Assembly: GCA_016861185.1 (NCBI GenBank)
Contig: BOKW01000004.1
Location: 248,001-312,000, forward strand
Direction: 5' to 3'
Origin: Betaproteobacteria bacterium
GTDB taxonomy: Bacteria > Pseudomonadota > Gammaproteobacteria > Burkholderiales > Burkholderiaceae_F
Length of the DNA stretch: 64,000 bases
Positions 34,192-41,010 of the stretch are shown here, one piece after another. Both the position numbers and the translations under genes were made by a program. The notes beneath the pieces are model-generated. The model searched no databases. It was not told the origin of the DNA and saw only the letters and a list, made by a program, of their open reading frames with translations. Position 1 is the stretch's first letter. Each line of letters starts with the position of its first letter.

Positions 34192-35259
34192 ATGGCGCGG
34201 GTCGGGATTGTCGGCGGCGGTGCCTTCGGTACGGCGATGGCGTGCGTGCTGCGCAGGCGCGGTCACGACATCGTGCTGTGGGCGCGCGAGCCGGAAGTCG
34301 TCGCCGCGATCAACCGCGAGCGCAGCAACACGGCCTTCCTGCGCGGCGTGCCGCTGCCGGAAGGCGTCCTCGCGACCGGCGACATCGCGCTCGCCGCACG
34401 CGGCGCGGAGTTCGTCCTGCTGGCGCCGCCGGCGCAGCACATGCGCGCGGTGACGCAGGCGCTGCGTCCGCACCTGGCGCGCGGCACGCCCGTGGTGAGC
34501 TGCTCGAAGGGCATCGAGCGCGGCACCGCTGCGCTGATGTCGCAGGTGCTCGCCGAAACGCTGCCCGATTCGCCGGTTGCCGTGCTCGGCGGACCCTCCT
34601 TCGCCGGCGAGATCGCGGTCGATCTGCCGACCGGCGTGACGCTCGCCTGCGCCGACCCGGTGCTCGGCGCCCGGCTCGAAAGCGCGATCGGCAGCACGCG
34701 CTTTCGCGTGTATTTGTCGGACGACCTGATCGGCGCGCAGTTGGGCGGCGTGCTGAAGAACGTGCTGTCGATCGCGTGCGGCATCGCGACCGGCAGGAAG
34801 CTTGGCAGCAATGCGCGCGCCACGCTGGTCGCGCGCGGGCTCGCCGAGACCGTGCGGCTGGGGCTCGCGCTCGGCGCGCGCCTGGAGACCTTCATGGGGC
34901 TGTCGGGCATCGGCGACATCGACCTGTCGTGCAACAGCCCGCAGTCGCGCAACATGTCGCTCGGCATCGCACTCGGCGAAGGTCGTGCGCTCGCCGACGT
35001 GCTGGCCGAACGCATCACCGTGCAGGAAGGCGTGCACTCGGCCGAAGCGGTCGTCGCGCTCGCCGAGCGGCTCGGCGTCGATATGCCGATCGTCCGCGCG
35101 GTCGATCGGGTGCTCAATCATCGCGCCGATCTCGACCAGGTCATCGCCGATCTTCTGGCGCTGCCCTTCGGCGTCGAGACGGCCGTCGTGCCGGTGCTGC
35201 GGCGAGGCGGATCCGCCGCCGAACCGGTATCGACCCGCGCGCAGCGTCCGCTACCGTAG
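34192..35259 (+). CDS. gpsA: glycerol-3-phosphate dehydrogenase [NAD(P)+]
   Basis: A 355-residue enzyme that reduces dihydroxyacetone phosphate to sn-glycerol-3-phosphate for phospholipid synthesis. Rossmann motif VGIVGGGAFGTAMA at the N-terminus; VSCSKGIERG; GGPSFAGEIA; the catalytic Lys in LGGVLKNVLSIACG; and GLSGIGDIDLSCNSPQSRN. Length is slightly above the usual ~335 owing to a C-terminal tail (RRGGSAAEPVSTRAQRP). Not in the common secB-gpsA context. An FNR-like box 40 bp upstream is unusual for this housekeeping function, so it could be a second, low-oxygen-induced copy. Confidence 0.92.
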   Translation: MARVGIVGGGAFGTAMACVLRRRGHDIVLWAREPEVVAAINRERSNTAFLRGVPLPEGVLATGDIALAARGAEFVLLAPPAQHMRAVTQALRPHLARGTPVVSCSKGIERGTAALMSQVLAETLPDSPVAVLGGPSFAGEIAVDLPTGVTLACADPVLGARLESAIGSTRFRVYLSDDLIGAQLGGVLKNVLSIACGIATGRKLGSNARATLVARGLAETVRLGLALGARLETFMGLSGIGDIDLSCNSPQSRNMSLGIALGEGRALADVLAERITVQEGVHSAEAVVALAERLGVDMPIVRAVDRVLNHRADLDQVIADLLALPFGVETAVVPVLRRGGSAAEPVSTRAQRPLP

Positions 35260-35460
35260 CAACGAACGACGATTGCTCGCAGGACCCGAATAGCGAGCGG
35301 CGAGGCGCCGTGTCCCGGCGACGGGCCAATCGCCCTCTCGCCAGTCCCCGCCCGCAGGCTGGGGATGTGTCGTGGCCGACTGGAACCAGCAACGCCTCGA
35401 CCGCAATTGCAGTCTCGTCGCCGGCGCGACCCGCGCCTTGATCTTGCGCAGAAGTCGGCG

Positions 35461-36270
35461 TCAGCGCTCGAAGGTGGCCGTCAGTCCCGGCAGATCGATG
35501 CCTTCGATGCGCGTGCTCCAGTTTTCGCCGGCAGCGATCGGCAGCGCGCGCGTCAGCGTGCCGGTCGTCACGATCTCGCCCGCAGCGAGCGGCGGCGCGC
35601 CGCTTCGGTCGAGCACGGCGAGGAGATGCGCGATCGCCTGCAGCGGTCCGTCGAGCACGTTGGCGCCGGTGCCGGTGTCGCGCAGCTCGCCGCCGCAAAG
35701 CAGCTCGATCCGGAACTGCGCGAGCCGCGCAGCGACGTCGCTGCCCAGTTCGGCCACGCGCCGCCGCGGGCCGACCAGCAACGTGCCGTGAAGACCATCG
35801 TCGGCGATGGTGTCGGCCGCCGCGAACTTCCACCCCGGAAAGTGCGACTGCACGATCTCGAAGCCGTGCGCGATCCAGTCGACGCACGCGAGGATCGCCC
35901 GCGGATCGTCGGTGACCGGCGGCGTCGAGGCGAAACGCAGCACGATCTCCGGCTCGATGCGCGGTTCGGCGAGACGACCGATGCGGCAGACCGCGCGCGC
36001 GTCGGCAACGTCGGTCACCGTCGTGTCGTAGACATAGCCCCAGACCGGCGCGTACACGCCGTACTCGGGCCAGATGTTGCGGTTCGTGAAGCCGATCTTG
36101 CGTCCGATCGGGCGCCGGCCTTCGCGCAGGCGCGCCTCGTGGATGATCCGCGCGACCTCGTACCCTGCCGCCTCGTCGAACCCGTCGATGCGTCCGGTGA
36201 ACGGAGCGATCTGCCGCACCTCGTCCTGCGCCGTCTTCAGCTCGCGCGCGAGCGCGTTCAAGTTGAACAT
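35461..36270 (-). CDS. 2-keto-4-pentenoate hydratase/MhpD-family protein
   Basis: A 269-residue protein of the fumarylacetoacetase-like hydratase/decarboxylase group (MhpD, TesE, DmpH/E): GYEVARIIHEARLREGRRPIGRKIGFTN, WGYVYDTTV, RIEPEIVLRFAS with the metal-binding acidic residues, IAHGFEIVQSHFPGWKFAAADTIADDG, and VLDGPLQAIAHLL. The typical reaction is hydration of 2-hydroxypenta-2,4-dienoates. ATG 36270 has GGAGG upstream; the GTG one codon earlier is unlikely. It ends the Cfa-like operon, a context unlike meta-cleavage clusters, so the substrate is uncertain. Confidence 0.87.
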   Translation of the reverse strand: MFNLNALARELKTAQDEVRQIAPFTGRIDGFDEAAGYEVARIIHEARLREGRRPIGRKIGFTNRNIWPEYGVYAPVWGYVYDTTVTDVADARAVCRIGRLAEPRIEPEIVLRFASTPPVTDDPRAILACVDWIAHGFEIVQSHFPGWKFAAADTIADDGLHGTLLVGPRRRVAELGSDVAARLAQFRIELLCGGELRDTGTGANVLDGPLQAIAHLLAVLDRSGAPPLAAGEIVTTGTLTRALPIAAGENWSTRIEGIDLPGLTATFER

Positions 36271-36283
36271 CACCAGCCTCCGT

Positions 36284-36631
36284 TCAGAGTCTGCCGCCGA
36301 TGTTGTACCGCACCCTCAGCCTGGCATTGCGGAAAACGAGCGCCGAGGCCGCCGTGAACGCGGCAACCGCGAGCAGGATAACGGCAAGTCGCAGGTACGG
36401 TTGCCCCGCGGACACGCGCTCGGCCGTGAAAGCGGCGAGCGTGCGCAGCCACTCGAGCGCGCCCAGCACGAGCGCGATCTGCACGGCGCGCGCGGCCCAG
36501 CGCCGCGGCACCGCCAGCAGTGCGATCAACGCGAGCGATGCAACGGCGAGCGCGAGCTGCCCGGCGCGATAAAAGTGCGCGGCGAGCAGCACCGACGAAA
36601 GACCGGGGAGGGTCAGCAGAAGGTGGGCCAT
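36284..36631 (-). CDS. small integral membrane protein
   Basis: A 115-residue protein with about four hydrophobic segments (LLLTLPGLSSVLLAAHFYRAG, LALAVASLALIALLAVP, VQIALVLGALEWLRTLAAF, YLRLAVILLAVAAFTAASALVF) and a basic tail. AAGGA precedes ATG 36631. It lies 12 nt after the FAD oxidoreductase and 13 nt before the hydratase. I recognise no family with certainty. Small membrane proteins occur beside 10-methyl-branched fatty acid gene pairs in some bacteria, and this may be such an accessory protein, but I cannot verify homology. Confidence 0.7.
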   Translation of the reverse strand: MAHLLLTLPGLSSVLLAAHFYRAGQLALAVASLALIALLAVPRRWAARAVQIALVLGALEWLRTLAAFTAERVSAGQPYLRLAVILLAVAAFTAASALVFRNARLRVRYNIGGRL

Positions 36632-36643
36632 CGTCCTTTCGCT

Positions 36644-37990
36644 TCAGTGCCGCAGCACGCACTTCGCGTACAGATCGCCGAGCCGCCCGGCCGGGTCGTA
36701 ACGCGCCTTGAGCTTCGCGTAGGCGTCGCCGCCGAAGGCGGCGTCGAACTCTTCGCGCGTGTAGTAGCTGTCCGAATACAGCGACTTGATGCCGCCCAGC
36801 CGCGCGACCTCGCGTTCGATCAGCCGGTTGAAATGCCCGGGCGGATGCGCCTCGCGCGTGCGTTTGACGTCCCAGAAACCGAAGTTCACGTACAGCGTGC
36901 GCCGCCGCGGAAACAGCGGGAAGCGGTCGGCCGTCTCGGTCGCGCCGATCGGGCACAGCCACACCGGCACGATGCCGATCTCGCGCAGGTAGAAGTCGAG
37001 GAACTCCGGCGCGCGTTCGAGCGGGATGTCGACGTCCTGGATCACCGATTCGCGATGCCAGCCCGAGAAGCGGTCGAGCGCGCGTGTCAGCCCCAGCCGG
37101 CTGTTGAGCCGCATCAGCTTCGTGTACGTGCGCGAGTTCAACCGTTCGCGCCCGTACAGCCGCCGCAGCAGCGGATGCTGGGCGCCGAGGTTCTTCGAGC
37201 ACCAGAACCAGTCGGTGTCCCAGCGCCAGACGTAGTCGCGCGCCGTCAGGTAGTCCAACCCGCGTTCGAGCAGCGAGCGGTAGTAGATCCGATCGTACGT
37301 GTAGTCCGAGGTGAGCGGCGCCGAATCGACGAAGCGCGCGGCGTTGAGCACGAACGTGCGCGCGTCGAAGGCCACCGCGTCGACGAAATCCGCGCCGCCC
37401 GCGCAGGCGGCGGCAAGCGCGTCGAAGAACTTCGCCGCGTCGTCGAAACGCCGGTGCTCGACGGCGACGTAGCGCTTGACCGGCAGCGTGCGCGCGCGCA
37501 CGCGCAGCGCGTAGCCGAGCGTGCCGTACGAATTCGGAAAACCGAAGAACAGATCCGCGTGTTCGCCCTCGGGCCGCGCGGCGACGACGCGGCCGTCGCC
37601 GGTCAGCACGTCCAGCTCGAGCACCGTTTCGTGCACCAGGCCGTGCCGGAACGACGTCGCTTCGATGCCCACGCCCGCCACCGCGCCGCCGAGGGTGATC
37701 GACTTCAACTGCGGCACGACCGCCGGCATCACGCCGTGCGCGAGGCAGGCCTCCGTCAGCACGTCGTACGGCACCATGCCTTCGGCGTCGACCCAGCCCG
37801 CCGCCGCATCGACCGCGAGCACGTGGCCGAAGTCGTGCACGTCGAGCCGCGGCCGTCGCACGGCGACGCGATCGCGAAACAGGTTCGACGTGCGCTTCGC
37901 CAAGCGCACTTCGGCGGCGGCCGCCAGTTGCGCCTGCACTCGCGCGACGCGGGTGCGGTGATCGTTCAGCGCACCGGCATCAGGCGGCAC
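36644..37990 (-). CDS. FAD-dependent oxidoreductase, BfaA/DHCR24-like
   Basis: A 448-residue flavoprotein with an FAD_binding_4 (PCMH) domain: VLAVDAAAGWVDAEGMVPYDVLTEACL, PQLKSITLGGAVAGVGIEATSF (FAD pyrophosphate loop), VLTGDGRVVAARPEGEHADLFFGFPNSYGTLG. The C-terminal part (TYDRIYYRSLLERG, RDYVWRWDTDWFWCSKNLG, GIVPVWLCPIGATETADRFPLF) resembles sterol delta-24 reductase relatives. In mycobacteria and other actinomycetes BfaA of this type reduces the 10-methylene fatty acid made by the Cfa-like BfaB. The same two-gene pairing here supports that role. GTG 37990 overlaps the cfa-like stop by 11 bp. Confidence 0.82.
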   Translation of the reverse strand: MPPDAGALNDHRTRVARVQAQLAAAAEVRLAKRTSNLFRDRVAVRRPRLDVHDFGHVLAVDAAAGWVDAEGMVPYDVLTEACLAHGVMPAVVPQLKSITLGGAVAGVGIEATSFRHGLVHETVLELDVLTGDGRVVAARPEGEHADLFFGFPNSYGTLGYALRVRARTLPVKRYVAVEHRRFDDAAKFFDALAAACAGGADFVDAVAFDARTFVLNAARFVDSAPLTSDYTYDRIYYRSLLERGLDYLTARDYVWRWDTDWFWCSKNLGAQHPLLRRLYGRERLNSRTYTKLMRLNSRLGLTRALDRFSGWHRESVIQDVDIPLERAPEFLDFYLREIGIVPVWLCPIGATETADRFPLFPRRRTLYVNFGFWDVKRTREAHPPGHFNRLIEREVARLGGIKSLYSDSYYTREEFDAAFGGDAYAKLKARYDPAGRLGDLYAKCVLRH

Positions 37991-39227
37991 GCGCGAGCTC
38001 CGCGACTGCCGCTTTCTCGTACAGAAACGCGCGGCTCATCGGGTAGGTCGCCGGCGTGCGGCGGCCCTTGCCGAACGTGATCTGGAACAGGCCCGTGATG
38101 CCGTTGGAGGCGCGGAACATCTCGGCGCAGCCCACGAGATACGTCCTCCAGATGCGGCGAAAGCGCTCGTCGAAACGCTTCGGATCGAGCGTGTGGATGC
38201 GGTCCCAGTGCGCCTCGAACCGTTCGGCCCAGGCTTCGAGCGTCAGCACGTAGTGGCGGCGCAGGTTCTCGATGTCGAGGATCTCCAGCCCGCAGGCGTC
38301 CATCGCGTCGAGCGTCTCGGTCAGGCTCGGAATCCAGCCGCCGGGGAACACGTGGTCGCGGATGAAGAACTCGGTTTCGTACTGCCCGACATGGCCGATG
38401 AAGTGCAGCATGCCGAGTCCGCCGGGCTTTAGAAAGTCCGCGTGCGCCCTGACGACCTCCATGATCTGGTCGCGGCCGGCGTGCTCGAGCACGCCGATCG
38501 AAACGACCTTGTCGTACTGGCGGTCGACTTCACGGAAGTCCGCTTCGCGCACCGCGAGTACGTCGTTCATCCCGCGGCGGGCGATCTCTTCGCGCACCCA
38601 ATCGACCTGCTCGGTCGTCGTGTTCACGCCGGTGGCGCGCACGCCGTAGCGCCGGGCGGCGTGGAACATGAAGCCGCCGAAGCCGCAGCCGATGTCGACC
38701 ACCGTTTCGCCGGGCGCGAGCAGGATCTTGCGGCAGACGTGATCGACCTTGTTGACCTGCGCTTCCTCGATCGAACGCGTGCCCTCCTTCCAGTACGCGC
38801 AGGTGTACATCATCAGCTCGCGGTCGAGCCACAGCTTGTAGAAGTCGGTGCCCAGCCCGTAGTGGAAGCGCGCGTTCTCCTTCGCGCGCGCGATCGTCGC
38901 GTTGTTCTTCGTGAACTCGTGCCAGCGGTTGCGCAGCCGCACCAGCGGGTGCGGCTGCGCGAACCCCGCTTCGAGTCCGAGCGCGAACATGCGCGCGAGG
39001 TCGCCTTCGATGTCGAGCTGGCCCTCGAAATACGCGTCGAGCAGCCCGATGTGCCCCTGATACAGCACGCGCCGCTGTCCCGCCGCGGACCTGAAGCGCA
39101 GCGTGAACGCGGGTTCGACCTCGAGCGGGCGGTTGCGGTAGTCGGTGCCGTCGGCGAAGACGACGCGGAAGGGAATCGGCGAGCGTTCGCCGATCGAACG
39201 CAGACGTCGGGCGAGCAGGGCTTTCAT
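37980..39227 (-). CDS. Cfa-family fatty-acid/phospholipid methyltransferase
   Basis: A 415-residue cyclopropane-fatty-acid-synthase-family enzyme using SAM to methylate or methylenate unsaturated acyl chains in phospholipids. N-terminal lipid-binding part (~1-125, with YFEGQLDIEGDLARMF), then HYGLGTDFYKLWLDRELMMYTCAYW, SAM motif VVDIGCGFGGFMFHAARRYG, VSIGVLEHAGRDQIMEVV, and FIRDHVFPGGWIPSL. The catalytic Cys region near YTCAYW and bicarbonate-site residues appear intact. Pairing with the FAD oxidoreductase suggests 10-methyl fatty acid synthesis (BfaB-like) instead of ring formation. ATG 39227 is chosen over a longer frame. Confidence 0.88.
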   Translation of the reverse strand: MKALLARRLRSIGERSPIPFRVVFADGTDYRNRPLEVEPAFTLRFRSAAGQRRVLYQGHIGLLDAYFEGQLDIEGDLARMFALGLEAGFAQPHPLVRLRNRWHEFTKNNATIARAKENARFHYGLGTDFYKLWLDRELMMYTCAYWKEGTRSIEEAQVNKVDHVCRKILLAPGETVVDIGCGFGGFMFHAARRYGVRATGVNTTTEQVDWVREEIARRGMNDVLAVREADFREVDRQYDKVVSIGVLEHAGRDQIMEVVRAHADFLKPGGLGMLHFIGHVGQYETEFFIRDHVFPGGWIPSLTETLDAMDACGLEILDIENLRRHYVLTLEAWAERFEAHWDRIHTLDPKRFDERFRRIWRTYLVGCAEMFRASNGITGLFQITFGKGRRTPATYPMSRAFLYEKAAVAELARAA

Positions 39228-39311
39228 ACGAAAGTCGAGCGGGCAAAACGTGCAGCCGCGATGCTGACCGCATCGGCCGGGCGCGGTCAACGCGGCGAAA
39301 CTACCGCCGCG

Positions 39312-39698
39312 TCACGTGTTCTCGGGAGGCGTCCGGTTGCGGGGCTCCGCCGGCGCCGCGCCGCGCTCGGAGGTGCGCAGCCACACGATCGCCGCCGCGG
39401 CGGCAGCCACCAGTGCCCCACCGGCCAGGGGATGGCGTCGCAAGCTGCGCAACGCACGCAGCGCGAGCGCGGCCAGCCATGGGCGCCCGCTGACTGCGCC
39501 GAGCAACGAGGCGAAACCGCCGCCTCCGCCCGCGACGACCGCGGCACCGACGCCGCTCGCCAGCGACGCGACGCGGCGCACGCCCGCCGTCGCCTGCCGG
39601 ACCTCGGCGAGCGCGGCGCGCAGTTCCGCGCGCTCCAGTTCCGCGCGCAGCTTCAGCAGCTCGAGCCGAAGCTGCAGCGTTTCCGTTCGCGCGCTCAT
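39312..39698 (-). CDS. YqjK-like small membrane protein
   Basis: A 128-residue protein: an N-terminal amphipathic coil rich in Leu, Arg and Glu (LQLRLELLKLRAELERAELRAALAEVR), a Gly/Ala-rich region (GVGAAVVAGGGGGFASLLG), and a C-terminal hydrophobic segment (LAGGALVAAAAAAIVWL). It is the third of three small genes in the order YqjD-, YqjE- and YqjK-like, as in many proteobacteria. The protein of E. coli with this position is of unknown function. The 128-bp gap before it holds an inverted repeat. Confidence 0.7.
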   Translation of the reverse strand: MSARTETLQLRLELLKLRAELERAELRAALAEVRQATAGVRRVASLASGVGAAVVAGGGGGFASLLGAVSGRPWLAALALRALRSLRRHPLAGGALVAAAAAAIVWLRTSERGAAPAEPRNRTPPENT

Positions 39699-39717
39699 CG
39701 GCTTAGGCTCGGTCTAC

Positions 39718-39812
39718 TGAGCGAACGCGCACATGCCGCGGACCGCGGAGTGAAAGAGTGTCCTGTCGTCCTCGGCGGTTCTCCGCGCCCTCTGCGTCTC
39801 CGCGTTCGCTCA
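39718..39812. repeat. intergenic inverted repeat, TGAGCGAACGCG arms
   Basis: TGAGCGAACGCG (39718-39729) and CGCGTTCGCTCA (39801-39812) are perfect inverted copies with 71 bp between. The interior contains CTCCGCGCCCTCTGCGTCTCCGCG, similar in style to the GAGACACGGAG repeats at 26215-26289. It fills most of the gap between the YqjK- and YqjE-like genes. Confidence 0.7.
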
Positions 39813-39826
39813 TTCTCTTCGCGCCT

Positions 39827-40219
39827 CTACGCTCGCGGTTCGTCGTCGGCCGCGCCGGAACGTGCGAGCGCGTCGCGGTCCTTCGCCAGTTCCTGCAGCG
39901 TCTGCGCGAGCAGCGGGGGCGCGGCGCGGATCTCGCGCTGCAGGTGCAGCAGCACCCACGACGCGCCGGCGGCGAACGCCGTCGCAAGCGCCGCCAGCGT
40001 GATCCAGCCGGCGCGTTCCCACAACGCGACGACCAGCCAGGCCGAGGCCGCGACCGCCGCCAACAGCGCCAGCAGCGCGCCCGCGAGCGCCAGCATGAAC
40101 CAGCGCATCAGTTGCGCGCGCGCCTGCGCCAGCTCGACCGAAGCGAACTCGGCGCGCGACAGCAGCAGCGCGAGCGACGCCGCCGACAGGCGGCGCACGG
40201 CGTCCAGCGGCGAAGGCAC
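39827..40219 (-). CDS. YqjE/phage-holin-3-like membrane protein
   Basis: A 130-residue membrane protein with a helical N-terminus (DAVRRLSAASLALLLSRAEFASVELAQ) and two transmembrane segments (FMLALAGALLALLAAVAASAWLVVALW and ITLAALATAFAAGASWVLLHL), ending in a charged tail. The layout is that of YqjE (PF07332). It follows the YqjD-like gene by 29 nt. The start is uncertain: GTG 40219 is the best in-frame codon, as no ATG is available between the upstream stop and the conserved part. YqjD and YqjE sit in the inner membrane; YqjD binds ribosomes in stationary phase. Confidence 0.75.
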   Translation of the reverse strand: MPSPLDAVRRLSAASLALLLSRAEFASVELAQARAQLMRWFMLALAGALLALLAAVAASAWLVVALWERAGWITLAALATAFAAGASWVLLHLQREIRAAPPLLAQTLQELAKDRDALARSGAADDEPRA

Positions 40220-40248
40220 GATCAGCCGTTCACGCGCGGCGACACGAC

Positions 40249-40551
40249 TCAGCGGCGCGCGACCAGCAGGCCGATCAGGAAGCCCACACCGGCGGCCACG
40301 CCGATCGCGCCCCACGGATGCGCGTGCACCCAGTCGTCGGTCGCGCGCGCGGTGGCCTTCGCCGTTTCGCTCACGCTCGCCTGCGCTTCCTGCAGTCGCA
40401 GCTTCGCGCGGTGCAGCGCTTCGGCGGCGCGCTCGCGCAATTCCTGCGCCTGCTGCCCGCTGGCCGCGGCGGCCTGCCGCAGCAGCGCGTCGACGTCGTC
40501 GAGAACCGCCTTGGCGTCGGCGACCAGCTTGTCCCGATTGACGTTTTCCAT
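40249..40551 (-). CDS. YqjD/ElaB-family ribosome-binding membrane protein (DUF883)
   Basis: A 100-residue protein typical of DUF883: NRDKLVADAKAVLDDVDALLRQAAAASG, a helical middle (ELRERAAEALHRAKLRLQEAQ), DDWVHAHPWGAIGVAAGVGFLIGLLVARR with one C-terminal transmembrane helix and terminal RR. AAAGGAGGGT precedes ATG 40551. E. coli YqjD and ElaB bind ribosomes at the inner membrane in stationary phase; here it joins YqjE- and YqjK-like genes. It complements the HPF-cold-shock fusion elsewhere in the window as a dormancy function. Confidence 0.92.
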   Translation of the reverse strand: MENVNRDKLVADAKAVLDDVDALLRQAAAASGQQAQELRERAAEALHRAKLRLQEAQASVSETAKATARATDDWVHAHPWGAIGVAAGVGFLIGLLVARR

Positions 40552-40598
40552 CGCGACCCTCCTTTGCCGGGCGCCCGCATGCGCCCTTTCGATGCATC

Positions 40599-40852
40599 CT
40601 AGCCCGGATACTTCACGAGGTCGCCCCCGTCTGCGTGCGTTCTGTCTCGGTGAATCGGCACTGTCGGCCCGCGGGCGGCCGATCCAATCTGTACCGCCGG
40701 GGCTACGCGGGTTTGCGCGGCGCCTGCGGGCGCGGACTTGGCCTCAAGTGCTCGCGAAGGCCACTTGGCCTTCGACTGCGCCCCTCTCGGCCAATCCGCA
40801 TCCCGCATGCATCCGCGCAATCCCCGCGTCCCCCGTGAAATATCCGGGCTAG
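40599..40852. mobile_element. 254-bp MITE-like element with 19-bp terminal inverted repeats
   Basis: CTAGCCCGGATACTTCACG (40599-40617) is the reverse complement of CGTGAAATATCCGGGCTAG (40834-40852) except for one base. The interior has no credible gene, although open frames run through it on both strands. Length, termini and lack of coding content fit a miniature inverted-repeat element or a large REP-like unit. No target duplication is evident apart from CTAG, which is part of the repeat. It lies in the 459-bp gap between the YqjD-like gene and glgP. Confidence 0.75.
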
Positions 40853-40872
40853 GTGCCGAGTTTGGCACGCGC

Positions 40873-40886
40873 TTGACCGCCATCAA
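40873..40886. promoter_or_regulatory. FNR/ANR-type box before glgP
   Basis: TTGACCGCCATCAA, a full match to TTGAY-N4-RTCAA, centred 131 bp before the glgP ATG and 21 bp after the MITE-like element. A possible -10 is CTTACG near 40911-40916, but spacing (31.5 bp) is less good than in the other promoters. Confidence 0.6.
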
Positions 40887-41010
40887 TCGGCGTCCCGCCC
40901 CGTGATCTCCCTTACGAAAAAACCACAGCAGTGCCGGACGCATGCGGCGGTCGAGCGGGGCAGCGTTAAGCTGGCTCCGCTTGCAGGAATCTGAGCCACG
41001 AAGAACAAGC

